Source: Taxillus chinensis (taxonomy: Eukaryota; Streptophyta; Magnoliopsida; Santalales; Loranthaceae). From it: a DNA stretch of 64,000 nucleotides. The stretch lies in assembly GCA_023512835.1 (NCBI GenBank), contig CM042085.1:48718189-48782188 (forward strand), read 5' to 3'. The notes under the pieces were generated by a model. That model made no database searches. It saw only the letters and a list, made by a program, of their open reading frames with translations, and was not told where the DNA came from. The position numbers were made by a program, and so were the translations under genes. Of this stretch, positions 1-11,681 are shown one piece after another (positions within the stretch are counted from its first letter, which is position 1; the number at the start of each line of letters is the position of its first letter).

Positions 1-334
1 ATACAAAAAAATTTTTTGAATAAATGATAAAGCAAGCAAGCACCCATAGATCAAGACTAGGTACCAATAATGGGCGTTGTGGGGGTGCAAGAATTCTTCT
101 TCCTTCCCCACACGTAACTGACTTCCGAACCTTAAATCTCTGAACCGTAGACCTTTCCTTTTTTAGGTGCCCAATCACACCTCTAATTTGTTTGGTGGTG
201 ACTCTGTGTTTTTCTTTTCTTTCATGGTTTGTGTGAGCTTTGTACAGGGATGACTCTAGGATCAACTGAATGAACTAGCATGGAGTCCTTTTCACAAAAG
301 CCAGTAGAAGCCCGGTCAAAAACGGGTGATGACA
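1..334 (+). mobile_element. 3' end of an Ogre-like gypsy LTR (truncated by window edge)
   Basis: The order of motifs matches the last 250 bases of the element D 5' LTR at 47041-47260: a GGGGTGC block, a CTTCCCCACACGTAAC block, a CGTAGACC block, a GGTGACTCT block, then CCCGGTCAAAAACGGGTGATGACA-like sequence ending in CA at 334. Right after 334 the sequence becomes copia pol in reverse orientation, so this LTR interrupts element A. Only its 3' end is in the window, so solo LTR and full element cannot be told apart. Confidence 0.7.
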
Positions 335-628
335 CCCTTGTCACATAATTGACTTATGCTCAATAGGTTATGTTTAAGACCTTGAACAATGGATACATTC
401 TGAATTGAAACAGAACCATTAGAGAGAGTACCCTTACCAACAATCTTACCCTTTTTGTTGTCCCCGAAAGTGACAGATGAAGTTGCAACCTCCCTTACCT
501 CACTCAATAGAGAGGCATCATCTATCATGTTCACAGAACAGGCACTGTCAAGATACCACTGGCTGGAATTGATCTTTTGTTTTCGGTGGTCGTTCGGCTT
601 TCAGTGCACTGTTCTGCACAATGAGCAA
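335..628 (-). pseudogene. Copia protease and start of GAG-pre-integrase region, element A
   Basis: On the minus strand this encodes the retropepsin of a copia polyprotein. The active site reads Asp-Ser-Ala-Cys (around 541-552) where most copia elements have Asp-Ser-Gly; element E1 has the same Asp-Ser-Ala, so the change is a family trait. Downstream are the conserved GKGTLSNG and LKHNLLSISQLCDKG blocks. The reading frame is cut at 335 by an Ogre-like LTR and then runs a few residues into it. The protease frame is +1 relative to the gag frame, which ends in a TAG at 629-631, the same arrangement as in E1. Confidence 0.8.
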
Positions 629-1893
629 CTAAGTCTTGGGGCCCCAATTAAGATTGAGCTTTGGGTAAGTGAAAGCTGCAGTTGACAATTTAAGTTTCCA
701 ATAAGAAGGGGAAGATTTAACTTTCCATGCTAATTTAGGTGATCCGTCATTAGATTTGTTAGCAGGATTGACCTTTAGACTTTCTGCACTTTTTCCTTCC
801 TTATTGTATCTTTGGCAACTTTATTAGACACAGATTTGACAGTTTTCTTCACAGGTTTAGTCTTTATGTTCTTTAATGAGGTAACCTGTGTGTGTCTGGT
901 TTTTTTCTTCTTCTTCCCATCACAATTATGAATTTGCAGATTTTTCGTAATGTTTAACTGATTAATGCCTAACCTGATTTCTTTAACAACCTTGTTCTTA
1001 AGATGCTCAGGATGGAATATGCACTGATAGGAGAGGTGCCCAACTTCACAACAGATGGGGCATTTGACAGTTTTAGGTTGAACCTAATGTTTCGAGGGTT
1101 TTGCTAGAGTATTAAGAGGTTTCCTAGGTTTTCCCACATATCCTAGACCGTTCTTAACTCTACCACCAGGGACAACCTTAGGCTGGAAGGTAGTAGCCTT
1201 GCTGGATGAACCAGTCTCAAACATAGTAGTGTGTCTACTTGGTTTTGTCTCTAGAATAACTACACCCTTACCCTTGCATTGGGATGTAGAGGACAGGTTG
1301 ACTGAAGGTTCAGCTTTCAGTTCTATCTTAGCAACTGCTGCATCACTGTCTTGAGATGCAACAGTACCTTGATCTTTGAGTTCGGGTGTTACTAGTTTGG
1401 GTGGACTGGCAACAGCCATTACCTCCTTTCCACAATCAAGAAGCACACTGACAGCAGGAACAAAGCCATCCAGACACTTGGTCTGCACAGGGTAAGTCTA
1501 GGCCTTGGCTATTTGGTCTTCAGAGAAGCCTAGACCTAAGGCGAGACCTTTAACATCTGGAGTGGTCCTAAAGTGGGCTACAATTTCAGCAGAATCTTGC
1601 CACTTTTGACTTATCTGTCTTTCCTTTTCCAGTTCTGCTTAGGTTTCAGCTAGTTCCTTTTCAAGCCTATTGATATCTTTATTTGCCATTTTTAGTTATC
1701 CAGCTTTATCTAAAAGATCATCGTGTGTGCTTCTCATCTCACTCACTTCAGCTCTTAATCTTCTCTCTATTCTTTCATAGTCATCTATAGAGTCTCTATA
1801 TTCACATGAAAGCCTTTCCAGTTTGGAATAATATCTTTCTTTGTCAGCTTTCATAGGAAGAAATTGTTCCTCTATTTCTTTAAGAGCTCTATA
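629..1893 (-). pseudogene. Gag C-terminal part, element A (coiled coil, second zinc knuckle)
   Basis: Continuation of element A gag beyond the solo LTR. The stretch near 1893-1600 (minus) is rich in Glu, Lys, Leu and Arg with heptad-like spacing and is predicted here to be a coiled coil. A Ser/Thr/Lys-rich linker follows at 1488-1084. A second CCHC zinc knuckle of the form C-x2-C-x4-H-x4-C (CPICCEVGHLSYQC) lies near 1030-1065. The gag frame ends at a TAG (629-631) after a conserved Gly/Ala-Pro-Lys-Thr motif seen also in E1. In-frame stops occur near 1497 and elsewhere, so this is a decayed copy. Confidence 0.75.
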
Positions 1894-1898
1894 GGTAT

Positions 1899-3179
1899 TG
1901 AAAGGAGTGTTTGTCACACACACACTTCAAATAAAATTTAAACTAAGTATAGCATAGGGCTAACATAGGTCGTTCACTAACCGGAGGACTTATAAAATTA
2001 AATTCAACTTATTCTTCAAGAAAAATAAAGAAAAGCTAAGTTAGAAAATTGGGGGGGTTTTGTGCGAAATCAAAACTAAATAAAGCAAAGAATTTTAACT
2101 ACGAAATTCAATTAATTAAAGAATGTAACCGGTTTAACTTTACACCTGAATGCTGTTTATCATTATCCCAAAAGATAAATTAGATAAATTATGGCCCCAT
2201 AATTCAAATGCATCAAGACACCATGAATACAATCAAATTATGAATTTATTCCAACCAGAATAATTATGAATTAATTCTCGAAAGACTACCCGTTCCTTAT
2301 GAAACAAATCTTCCCACTCAAATAGAATAATTAACTCACGATGAATTGTTAAATCAACACTCAACCGAGATATTAAATTAACAAATCAAAGAGTTGGAGA
2401 ATTAATTCATAGCACATAAAATACCGAATTAAATATTAAAACATGAATTCAAAACAAACATCCAAAGTGCTGCGCTAAACCGATTACAAAATACTTACCC
2501 CTCCTTGGGTTGGAAAATCACAAATATGTTCAAAAATTAAAACAACAGAATTAGAACAGAATTAAGAAAAATAGGCCGCAGAAAATTAAATATCCAGTCT
2601 TGAACTCGATTTGAATCTTCAATGCTTGTTGCGCTATCTCTTTTCCAATTACTGCTCGAAAAACTGCTGCACAATGGAGGGCTAGGTGGCACTGCACGTG
2701 GGATGGACCGGTGATGAACTGGAGGTAGACGGATCGGGCTGATGGTTGCGCTCGCGCGGGAGATGAATGGAGACCTGGCGCTGCCGTGGACTTGCTTACA
2801 CGGCACGGGAGGAAGAGTTGATGATGGGTGGATGGCGTGGGTGAAAGTGATGGGATGAGGCGTGTGGTGGATGGGATGGTAGAGGTAGCGTGAAGAGGTG
2901 GAGACAGGGCCTGCGCCCGTGTGATGCGTCTTCCTCCCTTCACGTCACATATATACTTGTCATTCTTTCCATTAAATCAATGTGTGGCCCACCAAAATTA
3001 AGCCTTCCTTCCAATTCTTTCACCATTCTCGTGTATTGCCATTTTTTAATCACAAGTACTTCCTTTTCTTCAATGTAGACCCCACACCATTAATTTCTCT
3101 TTCTCACCTTACGTGAAGCCCAAATTTCTCTTCATTCCAATTCTTTTTTTTCTCTCTAACCTATGTAACATGCAAAACA

Positions 3180-3226
<47 letters not shown>

Positions 3227-3539
3227 GTGAAACACAAAACAATAATATATTAAAATAAAAATAAAAATATCAATCAATTAACTAAAATATATATAGAGAG
3301 AAATTATACTAAGATTAAAATTAAAATAATCAATTAAGCCCAGAGAATTAATATTAAAATTGGAATAATTAATTTAACATTAAAAACCACCAAAATTAAT
3401 ATTAAATCTATAAAAATGAATAAAACAGTAAATAACTGAAATTGGGAAAAACTATTATAAAAATGCATTAATTCAACAAAATATTCAATTAAAGCCCATA
3501 AATTAAAAACAAATTTAATGACAAATTTCGCAGTTATCA
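1899..3539 (-). mobile_element. Solo LTR nested in gag of element A, TSD GGTAT
   Basis: The insert starts with TG at 1899 and ends with CA at 3539, and is flanked by the perfect 5-bp duplication GGTAT (1894-1898 and 3540-3544). Removing it restores gag sequence homologous to 13780-13800 in E1. A TATA-like box (GTATATATG on the minus strand, about 2948-2956) followed by a GC-richer leader indicates minus-strand orientation. A (TAA)n microsatellite lies inside. No coding region was recognised, so I call it a solo LTR; the family was not identified. Confidence 0.75.
3180..3227. repeat. (TAA)n microsatellite
   Basis: About 16 uninterrupted AAT/TAA trinucleotides within the solo LTR at 1899-3539, followed by AT-rich sequence to about 3530. 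Confidence 0.95.
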
Positions 3540-4875
3540 GGTATCTTCATATTCAATGTAGAGCTGTTCATAAGTTCTTACCTTGAGGGGAGGTGAATGG
3601 TCAACCATGAAGCAGATGAGACCTTTTTCCTTTTTCTCCTCATCAGACGATTCTTCTTCCTCCTCGCCACTTTGTTAAATCATTGGTGACAAGGGCCTTC
3701 TTCCTCTTGTCATCCTTTCTGCTTGAAGAGCCTTTGGTCTTCTTCTTCTGCTCAGCTTCCTCCTTTTTCTCCCTCTTCAGCTTCTAACAGTCGGCAGCGA
3801 AGTGGCCGGGCTTGTTGCAGTGATAACACTGCAACTTCTCCTTATCCTTTCCCTTAGAAAAGGATGAGGATGACTGCCTTGCTTTTCTCCTGTAGTTCCC
3901 CCTTCTCTTTATTAGTTTCTTGATCAGAAATGCCACTTCTTCATTTGAGGCACTATCTGAAACTAGTTCATCAACTTCATCTTCTTCCTCTTCTGAAGAT
4001 AGTTCCCTAGGTTTAGCAGCGGCCTTAAAGGCAACAGACTTCTCCTTTTTCTTGGAAGGGTTCTCAAATGCCTCAAGCTCTTCTCTTTGCATTTCAAACG
4101 TCTTGAGGTCCCCATATAATGCTTCCAAGGCACAAGTCTTCCATTCCTTCAGCTGACGGATGGCTGATGCCTTAATCAGCAGTCGCAATGGTAGAGATCT
4201 CAGAAATTTGTCATTCTTGTCCTTCTGAGAGATCTCAACATTATAAGTCTTCATCCGTTGAATCAGACCTATGAACCTTTTATAGATACTATCCAATGAC
4301 TCCTTTGGTTCACATCTAAAGGCTTCATACTCCTGCTTGAGCATGAAGATCTTGTTGTTCTGTATTTGCTCATCTCCATTGTAGATGAGACAGAGCTTGT
4401 CCCATACCTCTTTAGCAGTCTCAAGATCCAGCACATCCGTGAACATGTCATCGTCGAGTGCAGAGAAAAGTATGGCTTTTGCCTTGAAGCCGAGCTTTAC
4501 TTTCCTCTGCTCCACCTTAGACCAATTGTCTGGATCTTTTCTCATTAACCGACCTCTCTGCATAACCTTTGCAGTGAAAGGTCTGTTCTTTATTGTTTCC
4601 CAGAGATACGTGTCGAGCATGTCTAGGTGTGCTCTCATTCTTGCTTTCCATTTTGAAACACGTGCGGGTGTGCACATAGGTACTTGGGATAATGAGCCAG
4701 GCAGAACGTCGTAGAAGTGTTCTTATTCTTTCTTGTTGTTGCTAGTACTCGGTTCTTCCTGCTCCTGGTCACCAGTCCCTCCTTCTTCTGGAGCACGACT
4801 GGCTTCAAGTTCCTCAATAGGAACTGGAGCTTGCTCGGGAGTTGGAGCTGCACTGCTGGAATCCATGTCGGCCAT
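3540..4875 (-). pseudogene. Gag N-terminal part, element A (UBN2-type capsid and CCHC zinc knuckle)
   Basis: Copia gag, which packages the element RNA. On the minus strand the ATG is at 4875, shortly after the primer binding site, matching the E1 start at 12460. After an acidic N-terminus and one in-frame stop near 4722, the UBN2/retrotran_gag capsid region runs from about 4677 to 4000 (KWKARM, ETAKEVWDKL, RSLPLRLL motifs). It is followed by a Ser/Glu-rich acidic stretch and a canonical zinc knuckle CYHCNKPGHFAADC at about 3787-3830. A stop at 3784-3786 replaces the Tyr that follows the knuckle in E1. The Lys-rich sequence continues to the solo LTR insertion at 3540. Confidence 0.85.
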
Positions 4876-4902
4876 TTAGGGATCTCTACGGAGTTGTAGA
4901 AC

Positions 4903-4915
4903 CGCTCTGATACCA
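4903..4915 (-). other. Primer binding site of element A (initiator tRNA-Met type)
   Basis: On the minus strand this reads TGGTATCAGAGCG, the standard sequence complementary to the 3' end of plant initiator tRNA-Met, two bases inside the LTR end at 4918. Confidence 0.9.
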
Positions 4916-4917
4916 AT

Positions 4918-6854
4918 TGTAGGTCCCAAAGTGAGTCTAGAGGGGGGGGTGAATAGACTTTCTTCGTTTGCGGAAGCTAGACTGTTAGCTGGATTTTGAT
5001 TCTTCTATGGATAACTTTGATGGACGTATTAATGGAGAAGATGACAATATGGACGATGGGTGATAATGGGAGATATAAAGAACTATCATCCAAATTTGGG
5101 ATGTGAGTAAATGCTCCTTACTTAACAGATCTTAGATGTGAAAGGGAGGATTTGTGATAGTTCGGATTATAGAAAGCAACACATAGATTAGACTCAATGC
5201 TTATGCTGGATCTTGAATCAGCAAGAAGGTATGGTAGATCGAAAGATTTGATCTTGATCTTGGTTCAACATGGCGCACAGCACTTCGGAAATTTTCTCTC
5301 AGAGTCTCTCTCTCTTTTTGTTGGAACTCTTGTGTTGATTCTTCAAAAGATTATTTCAATTAAGTATGTCAGAATCATTATATTGTGTTCTGTGTGTTTC
5401 CTTCTTTTGAGAGAGAGATTAAGCTCTTGATTTTTTCGTTAAGTGTGTGAGAGATATTTTTTTTTAAGGTTAAAGTACTCGTGCGCCGTGTTGTCCATCC
5501 CGACAGACTGACTTCCCACCACTGAAAATGCGGAATGTCAGGGGATGGGTTAATCTACTCTGATTTACAGATCAGATGCCCATACTGCGTATTTGGCATG
5601 TAGTCGATCTTGGCCATTCATCCGTGGATGGTAGTTGGCAGCAATTAATGTGTCATTAATTGCGCTCAACTGCTCGGGACGGCGCAGGCTTACTGTACAA
5701 ACCCTAGCTGAAGATATCGCTAAGTGAATATGCTTAGGGTTGTAAGTCTGCCTCGAAGGTAGATGCCTCATAGGTTTGGTGACTCGAAGATTTCAGTTAG
5801 AACCTGTTGGAAGTATCGAAAGTTTGCTTCAGGCTTTACAATGTTTCTGCAAGTCTACGACTCATATCTTCGAGTCTTCGAGGCTAGAGCTCAGGTTGAA
5901 TTAGTCTTTTGTGTCACTCTATTAACTGAAGTCTCCGACTTTGCGAGTCTACGACTCTGAGTCTGCGACTCTTCGAATGGCGTTCAGAGTGACTTCTTCG
6001 TAGTCTACCTAATCTACCTATTGCTATAGCTATGAGTCTGCGACCCTAGCTCTGTGGGTCTACGACCTTCGGGTCTCTCAGTTTACTTTATTTAACTAAG
6101 TGGCTCTTTGACTCTACGAGTCTTCGACTTTACATTTCTTCCTTAGTCTTTCGTAGTTGTTTATGCACTGAGTTTCCGTATTCTACGAGTCTTTGACTCT
6201 ACAGTTACGACCGTTTAGTTATTACTCTGCCTTCAAGATCTCCGAGTATGTGATGTCTGACAAGTTCTTTGAATTAGTCTGTGCTGTCTACGACCCTCGA
6301 GTCTGCGACTCTACGACCGTTGAAACTACAGTTTCATTTTGTTTGCTAGTCTTTTTAATTTCTACTCTTCGACCTTCGACCTTCGACCTACGAGTCTGTG
6401 AGTCACATTTCCTTAACAGTGTTCTAGGGCTTCGACCCTATGACCCTTGAGTCTACGAGTTTAGTGATGTTTTAATCTGTTAAGTGACTTAAGCGCTCTT
6501 GAGACTCTACAGTTCTACGGGGTTTAAGTCTTCGAGTCATTTGAAGTTGATTACTGTTCTTTAAAATTCTCCGACTCTACGAGTCTCTGAACTTATCGAT
6601 GCTTGCAGTAACGCTGTCTTTTTCCATACTATGACTCTACGACCTTCGGCCCTTGATCTACGAGTCACCAGATGTTCTGTCACAATCTTGCTTCGAGTCT
6701 CGAGACCCTACTAGTCTGCGAGCCTCTCGCCAATGCGTCCTATGACAGTTTTACTTCTACGAACTCGACTCTTCGATCCTACGACCTTCGATTCTTCGAG
6801 TCTCCCGACTTAGACTATATTTTGGAAGCTTCATCAAATCCTATAATCCCAATA
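4918..6854 (-). mobile_element. 5' LTR of element A (minus strand)
   Basis: The 3' boundary of this LTR is CCTACA (minus) at 4918; the 5' boundary is a decayed TGTTGG-type start at 6854, aligned to the clean ends in E1 and C. From about 5860 to 6830 it is packed with degenerate copies of GAGTCTACGA/GAGTCTTCGA. A polyG run near 4941-4948 is the complement of the poly-C tract that precedes CTAGACTC in all LTRs of this family. Length is about 1.94 kb, similar to the element C LTR. Confidence 0.85.
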
Positions 6855-9495
6855 GAATATGAGAAGACTTGTAAATTGCAAGGCTATAAGAGATATCCCA
6901 GACATTAAACGTGAAAGAGAGCATGTTTGCTCAGCATGCTTACATGGTAAACAGACCATATTTCATTGTAAAGTAAAACAATATAGTTCAGAAATAGCTC
7001 TAGACATTGTGCATACATACTTGTGTGGACCAATGAGAAACAAAGGACTCAATGGTGAAAGGTACTTTATTTTGTTTGTGCATGACTTCACCAGAAGAAC
7101 TTGTATTATGTATCTAAAGCACAAGAGAGAAGCTTTGGAGTGCTTCAAGAAGTATAGAAGAATGGATGAGAATGACTGTGGTCGAAAGATTAAGATATTA
7201 AGATCTGATCAGGGTACTAAGTTTACAAACGAAACCTTTGAAAGTTACTTGAACAAACATGGGATTCAGCATCAACTGCCAGCACCAAGAACTCCATAGA
7301 AAAATGGAGTTGTTGAAAGAAAGAATAAAGCTGTCATTGAAATGGGCAGAATACTGTTGCTGGAAGCTAATCTTCATGCAAGGTTTTGGACATAGGCAAC
7401 TAGAATAGCAGTATACTTACTAAACAGAGTCACTTTGAGACCAAGGACAGACTGCACACCTTATAAACTATGGTGTGGGAAGAAGTCAATAGCCAAATAC
7501 TTTGGAATATTTGGAAGCCCTTGCTTCGTGAAAATAAAGGAGTAAGGAAAAGGAAAGTTTCATGCCAGATCTGAGGAAGGGGCATTTGTTGGATACTCAT
7601 ATCAGACAAAGGGATACAAAGTTTTCCTTCCAAGACTTGGAAAAGTAATAACTTCAAGTGAAGTTAAAGTGGATGAAAATTGGAAGAAAGATGTAATAGA
7701 ATATGAGACTCCAGACTTTGAAGTAACAAAACCTCAGGAGGAAGAAAAGTCTGAGCATGAAAAAGAAGAGAAAAATGAAGATACAGACTCAGAGGAGTCT
7801 AATGAAGAGAAGGAAGAGTCCAATCCTGGAGAAAATTCTACTAAAAAGACCAGGAGGACATGGTCCAGTGTGCATGACAAGGATCAGATCCTTAGTGATC
7901 CCCAAGCAGGTGTAACAACCAGGAAGAAATTTACAAGAGCTACTGCATTGCTCTCTCAAATAGAGCCCAAAATAGTTGGAGAAGTAGTAGAAGATAAAGC
8001 TTGGATCACAACAATGAATGAAGAGCTGGATCAAATTGAAAAGAATAAGACATGGGAGCTAGTTCCTAGACCAAAGAACAAAAATGTCATCGGAACTAAG
8101 TGGGTATTCAGGAATAAACTGAATGAAGATGGCAAGGTTGTTAGGAACAAGGAACGACTAGTATGCAAAGGGTACTCTCAGATTGAGGGAATTGATGTAG
8201 ATGAGACTTTTACACCAGTGACAAGGTTAGAAACTATCAGAATGTTTCTTGCATTAACAACATATAAGAAATTCAAGGTTTATCAAATGAATGTGAAGTC
8301 TACTTTTCTAAATGGACTACTGAAAGAAGAAGTGTATATTGAGCAACCAGTTGGAGTGCAGATTGCTGATGATGAGACACATGTCTGTAAACTAAAGAAG
8401 GCCTTATATTGCCTGAAGCAAGCTCCTAGAGCATGGTATAGCCGACTGGATGGGTATTTGAAAAGAATGAATTTCAGTAGAGGAACAGTGGATCATAACT
8501 TATGTATACTGAATTCAGACAGAGGTTAGCTGGCTACCATAATCTATGTCGATGACATCATATTCGAAGGAAGTCATTCAGGCTTATGTGAAGAATTTGC
8601 CAAGAAAATGAGTGATGAATTTGAAATATCTCTCATAGGAGAACTGACATACTTGTTGGGACTGCAGATTAGGCAAACTGCTGAAGGCCTATTCATATCA
8701 CAACACAAGTATGCCAAGGGACTGCTGAAGAAGTATGGTATGGAAGCTAGCAAGCCTGTTGGAACCCTAATGGCTACAGGCTACAAACTTCATAAGGATC
8801 AGGAAGGCATAAGTGTAAATCAAAAAGAGTATCGAGGTATGATTGGAAGCCTCTTCTACATCACAGCCTCTAGACCTAATCTGATGCAAGCTATGTGTCA
8901 GACAAGTAGATATCAAGTAGATCCAAAGGAGTCTCACTTGCTGGCAGTCAAAAGGATCCTTAGATACCTAAATGGTACACTAGAGATGGGACTGTGATAT
9001 CCCTCTAAGGATTCCATTGAGTTACTGGCTTACACTGATGCAGACTGGGCTGGAAACATCGATGACAAACGTTCTACCAGTGGCTGCAGTTTTTATTTGG
9101 GCTCTAAATGTGTTGTATGGTTGAGCCACAAACAAAACAGTGTTGCTTGTAGCACAGCAGAAGTAGAGTATGTGGCCACCCATGCAGCGTGTACTCAAGT
9201 GGTATGGATGCTCATGCAATTGTCAGACTTGGCCATCAGTGTTGAGTTACCTATGAACATCTAGTGTGACAACCAGAGTGCTATCAATATTAGCAGGAAT
9301 CCTGTCCAACATTCGAAGACCAAGCGTATTAATTATCACTACCACTATATCAAGGAACAAGTGGAAGAGGGAAGTGTGCACTTGGTGTATGTTCCTACAC
9401 GGGAACAAACGGCAGATATCCTCACCAAACCTCTATCCATCGAGCTGTTTGATCGACACCGAAGCGGGCTGTCAGTACTTCCACCTCACGCATAA
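6855..9495 (+). pseudogene. Copia pol of element B: integrase, reverse transcriptase, RNase H
   Basis: The end of the integrase zinc finger (HVCSACLHGKQ) is at about 6921-6955. In the integrase core the first catalytic Asp, expected in an LHxDLCGP motif, is replaced by Tyr (VHTYLCGP, near 7008-7032), while the second Asp (RSDQGTKF) and the Glu (NGVVERKN) are present. An acidic linker of about 60 residues (7720-7860) precedes the reverse transcriptase, which has [35 protein letters not shown] and an intact YVDD box near 8548. RNase H follows (TDADWAG, STAEVEY, CDNQSA). Stops at about 7300, 7395, 7542, 8529, 8997 and 9264 break the frame; several sit where relatives have Trp or Gln. The element cannot make a working polyprotein. 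Confidence 0.9.
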
Positions 9496-9538
9496 GGCCT
9501 CCGTTGGGTTCCCCTCCTGTCTTTGCAATTGATCGGCA

Positions 9539-9669
9539 AAGGGGGAGAAGAAGAGAAGAGTATACTGTGTCTAGGGGGAGCATAAGTGTCTAAGGGGAGC
9601 ACAAGTTCAGGGGGAGCAGTTCGCCGGTTTGTGCATTCCGTATGTTGCCACAATTCTAAAGGGGGAGAT
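9539..9669 (+). other. Repeated polypurine tracts before the 3' LTR of element B
   Basis: Five AGGGGGAG-like purine tracts occur at about 9539, 9573, 9592, 9610 and 9658, the last directly joined to the LTR start. Multiple polypurine tracts upstream of the 3' LTR are a known Sirevirus hallmark; the LTR-proximal one normally primes plus-strand DNA. Confidence 0.85.
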
Positions 9670-11248
9670 TGTCGTTCCCGCGAGGTTGTGTTGTCATTGT
9701 TGTCAACATGATGCAAGAACTAGAATTCGTCGGGTCGAAGGTCTAGGTCGAAGATCCGTACTTGGTTGGACAACTTCGTAGAGTGATCTCTTAGAGTGAG
9801 CTCGTAGAGGGAGTCTACCAGTGTACGTCCTTAACTCAAAGATCTGTGGACCTGTAGCCTCGAAGGTCATAGATAGGGGTGACTCGAAGGTCAAAGGTCA
9901 TAGACAGACCACAGGGTCGAAGCCTTGAATCGGCACAGGGTCGAAGCCTCGAAGGACCACAGGGTCAAAGCCTTAAATAGGCACAGGGTCGAAGCCTCGA
10001 AGGACCACAAGGTCGAAGGGTAGTAGTTTGATAGACCCAAGGTGTAGACAGGTAAAGAGCAGAGACTCGAATACTCGAAGCAAAGACTCGTAGAGTCGCA
10101 GCGTGCAGAGTCGTAGACTCGAAGCTTGGAAGGTCGTAGGAAGAACCCGCTGCAGAGACCCATAGACAGTTTATTAGCCAAGGCAGAATGCAGCTGTCAC
10201 TGACTCGAAGACTCGTAGAGCTTAGGCTCGTAGAATGAGATGTCAGCTGTCTAACCTACCTTCGAAGCCAGAAAGTAGAAGAAGTGGAAGTTTACTTCTC
10301 AGGGCTCGAAGACTCAAACTCGAAGAATCGAAGAGGAAGACTCGTAGACCCGTAGAAAAGCTATGAGGCAATATCTCTAAGGCTTTGGCTGGACAAAGAA
10401 ACGGAGCGCACTACGAAGGAGCAAAATGCGTTGAAGTCCACCATTTTAATAAGTCATTACCCAGACAGCAGTTTTAAGTATGTTAATACTGGAAAACACG
10501 TGGACGTCATCTGAGGGTAATTTATCATGTTTCAATGGTGAAGATCGAAAGAAAAAACATGCTTAACCCTAGACGAAGGGTTTTTGACTGGTGCCGACCT
10601 ATAAAAGCAAGGAATATACCTGACTCAAAGATGCTCCGAAAATATTCTGAAGAAAAACAAGAAACGTATCTGTAGAGATATAGGAGGCGACACAAAGTAG
10701 TTCTAAGATATAGAGAAAGAGAAAGAGGAAGATCAAAGGGGAGATAACAGTGAGTTAATCTGTTCTACTTCCTCATATATTAAAAGAACAGATTGTGAGT
10801 TCAACAAAGGAGTGTTTGAAGGTCAAGCATAGCAAACGGTCAGCAACGTAAAAGCAGTTTGTGTAAGACATATTCTTACAGTGAGTAAATTCTTAAGCAA
10901 TACTGTTTTTGTATTTGCAGTTAAAAAGGAGAGAGAGTTGATCCTGTTGTAACAAGGGCTAGACCCTACTGTATGAAAAGAAAATATAGTGGATTGGGCT
11001 CAGTATAGGTACACCCTCACCATTGTGGAGTAGATCACATTGATTGAACCACATATATTGTGTGTCTGTGTCTTTTCTTTCTCATACATACCTGCTTGCA
11101 ACTGATATTGCATGAGATACTAATAAACCACCCATATGAGGACCACATCTGATAAAGAAACCTCTTTAAAATATCCTACTCTGAAAAGTAGTTGAAAATT
11201 TTATTTTAAAGTATACAGATTCACCCCCCCTCTCTGTATACATACACA
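9670..11248 (+). mobile_element. 3' LTR of element B
   Basis: Starts TGTCGTTCCCGCG immediately after the polypurine tract. From about 9730 to 10360 it carries a dense array of GACTCGAAG, GACTCGTAG, GGTCGAAG and GGTCATAG words, with a larger internal repeat built on CACAGGGTCGAAGCC (9910-10020). A TATA box (CTATAAAAG) lies at 10600-10608. The 3' end has the CACCCCCCCTCT tract typical of these copia LTRs. The exact last base is uncertain. Confidence 0.75.
10600..10608 (+). promoter_or_regulatory. TATA box in the 3' LTR of element B
   Basis: CTATAAAAG preceded by CCCTAGACGAAGGG and followed by an A/G-rich leader; position about 930 bases into the LTR. Confidence 0.6.
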
Positions 11249-11681
11249 TATACCAAGGCTACCACGCTTGGAACCTGGGAATATCAGAGGAGTATTTAAA
11301 CTCCGGTTGTCGAACCCACAGGGAGGTAGCTAATGCTGTCAAGTAGCAAGCACTAAACTAACAAGTCTTATTTTATGTCTGAACAAATGATGTTTGTTTT
11401 CAATTGAGTTCTAAATACTATATCATGCAAAGCACTGAATCTAGAAAAATAGCAATCTGTAGAAACTTCGGCACAAATTGGAGATAGATAGCAAGTTAAA
11501 GGTTCTAGGGTCACAACTTTACCATCCAATGCCTTGTAATGTTCTGGTTATGATACTTGTTCTTAAACAATTTAATTAATTCCATATTCATATTGATCAT
11601 TACCCACCAATTTTACACTTGGTCCATGTTAAGAAAGGTTTAAGCCTTTTATTCCATTTGGTCCATGAGAATAAAAGATAC
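11249..11681 (-). mobile_element. LTR-like fragment X2, left part (target of E1)
   Basis: It holds the block GTTGTCGAACCCACAGGGAGG at 11308-11328, like the GGTTGATCCCACAGAGACG block of the insert at 24810-26032. From general knowledge these are near the 3' end of Athila/Tat-type gypsy LTRs, read on the minus strand. The fragment is split from its right part (30415-30950) by the insertion of E1 at GATAC. No gene is seen. Confidence 0.5.

Larger units (their letters stand above)
335..6854 (-). mobile_element. Copia element A (Sirevirus-like), 5' half, minus strand
   Basis: Read on the minus strand: a 5' LTR (6854-4918), a primer binding site, gag with two zinc knuckles, and the start of pol (protease) until an Ogre-like LTR cuts it at 334. 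It belongs to the same family as E1 and C: LTR termini, gag and protease are closely alike. A solo LTR at 1899-3539 lies within gag. Its insertion into copia element B is marked by the switch to B pol sequence at 6855. The rest of the element is outside the window to the left. Confidence 0.85.
6855..11248 (+). mobile_element. Copia element B (Sirevirus-like), 5'-truncated
   Basis: The element begins inside the integrase zinc finger, where element A inserted, and continues through reverse transcriptase, RNase H, repeated polypurine tracts and a 3' LTR beginning TGTCGTTCCCGCG at 9670. Its LTR ends differ from the A/E1/C family and from E2, so it is a third copia family here. The right boundary is placed after ATACATACACA and is uncertain by about 10 bases. 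Confidence 0.8.
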
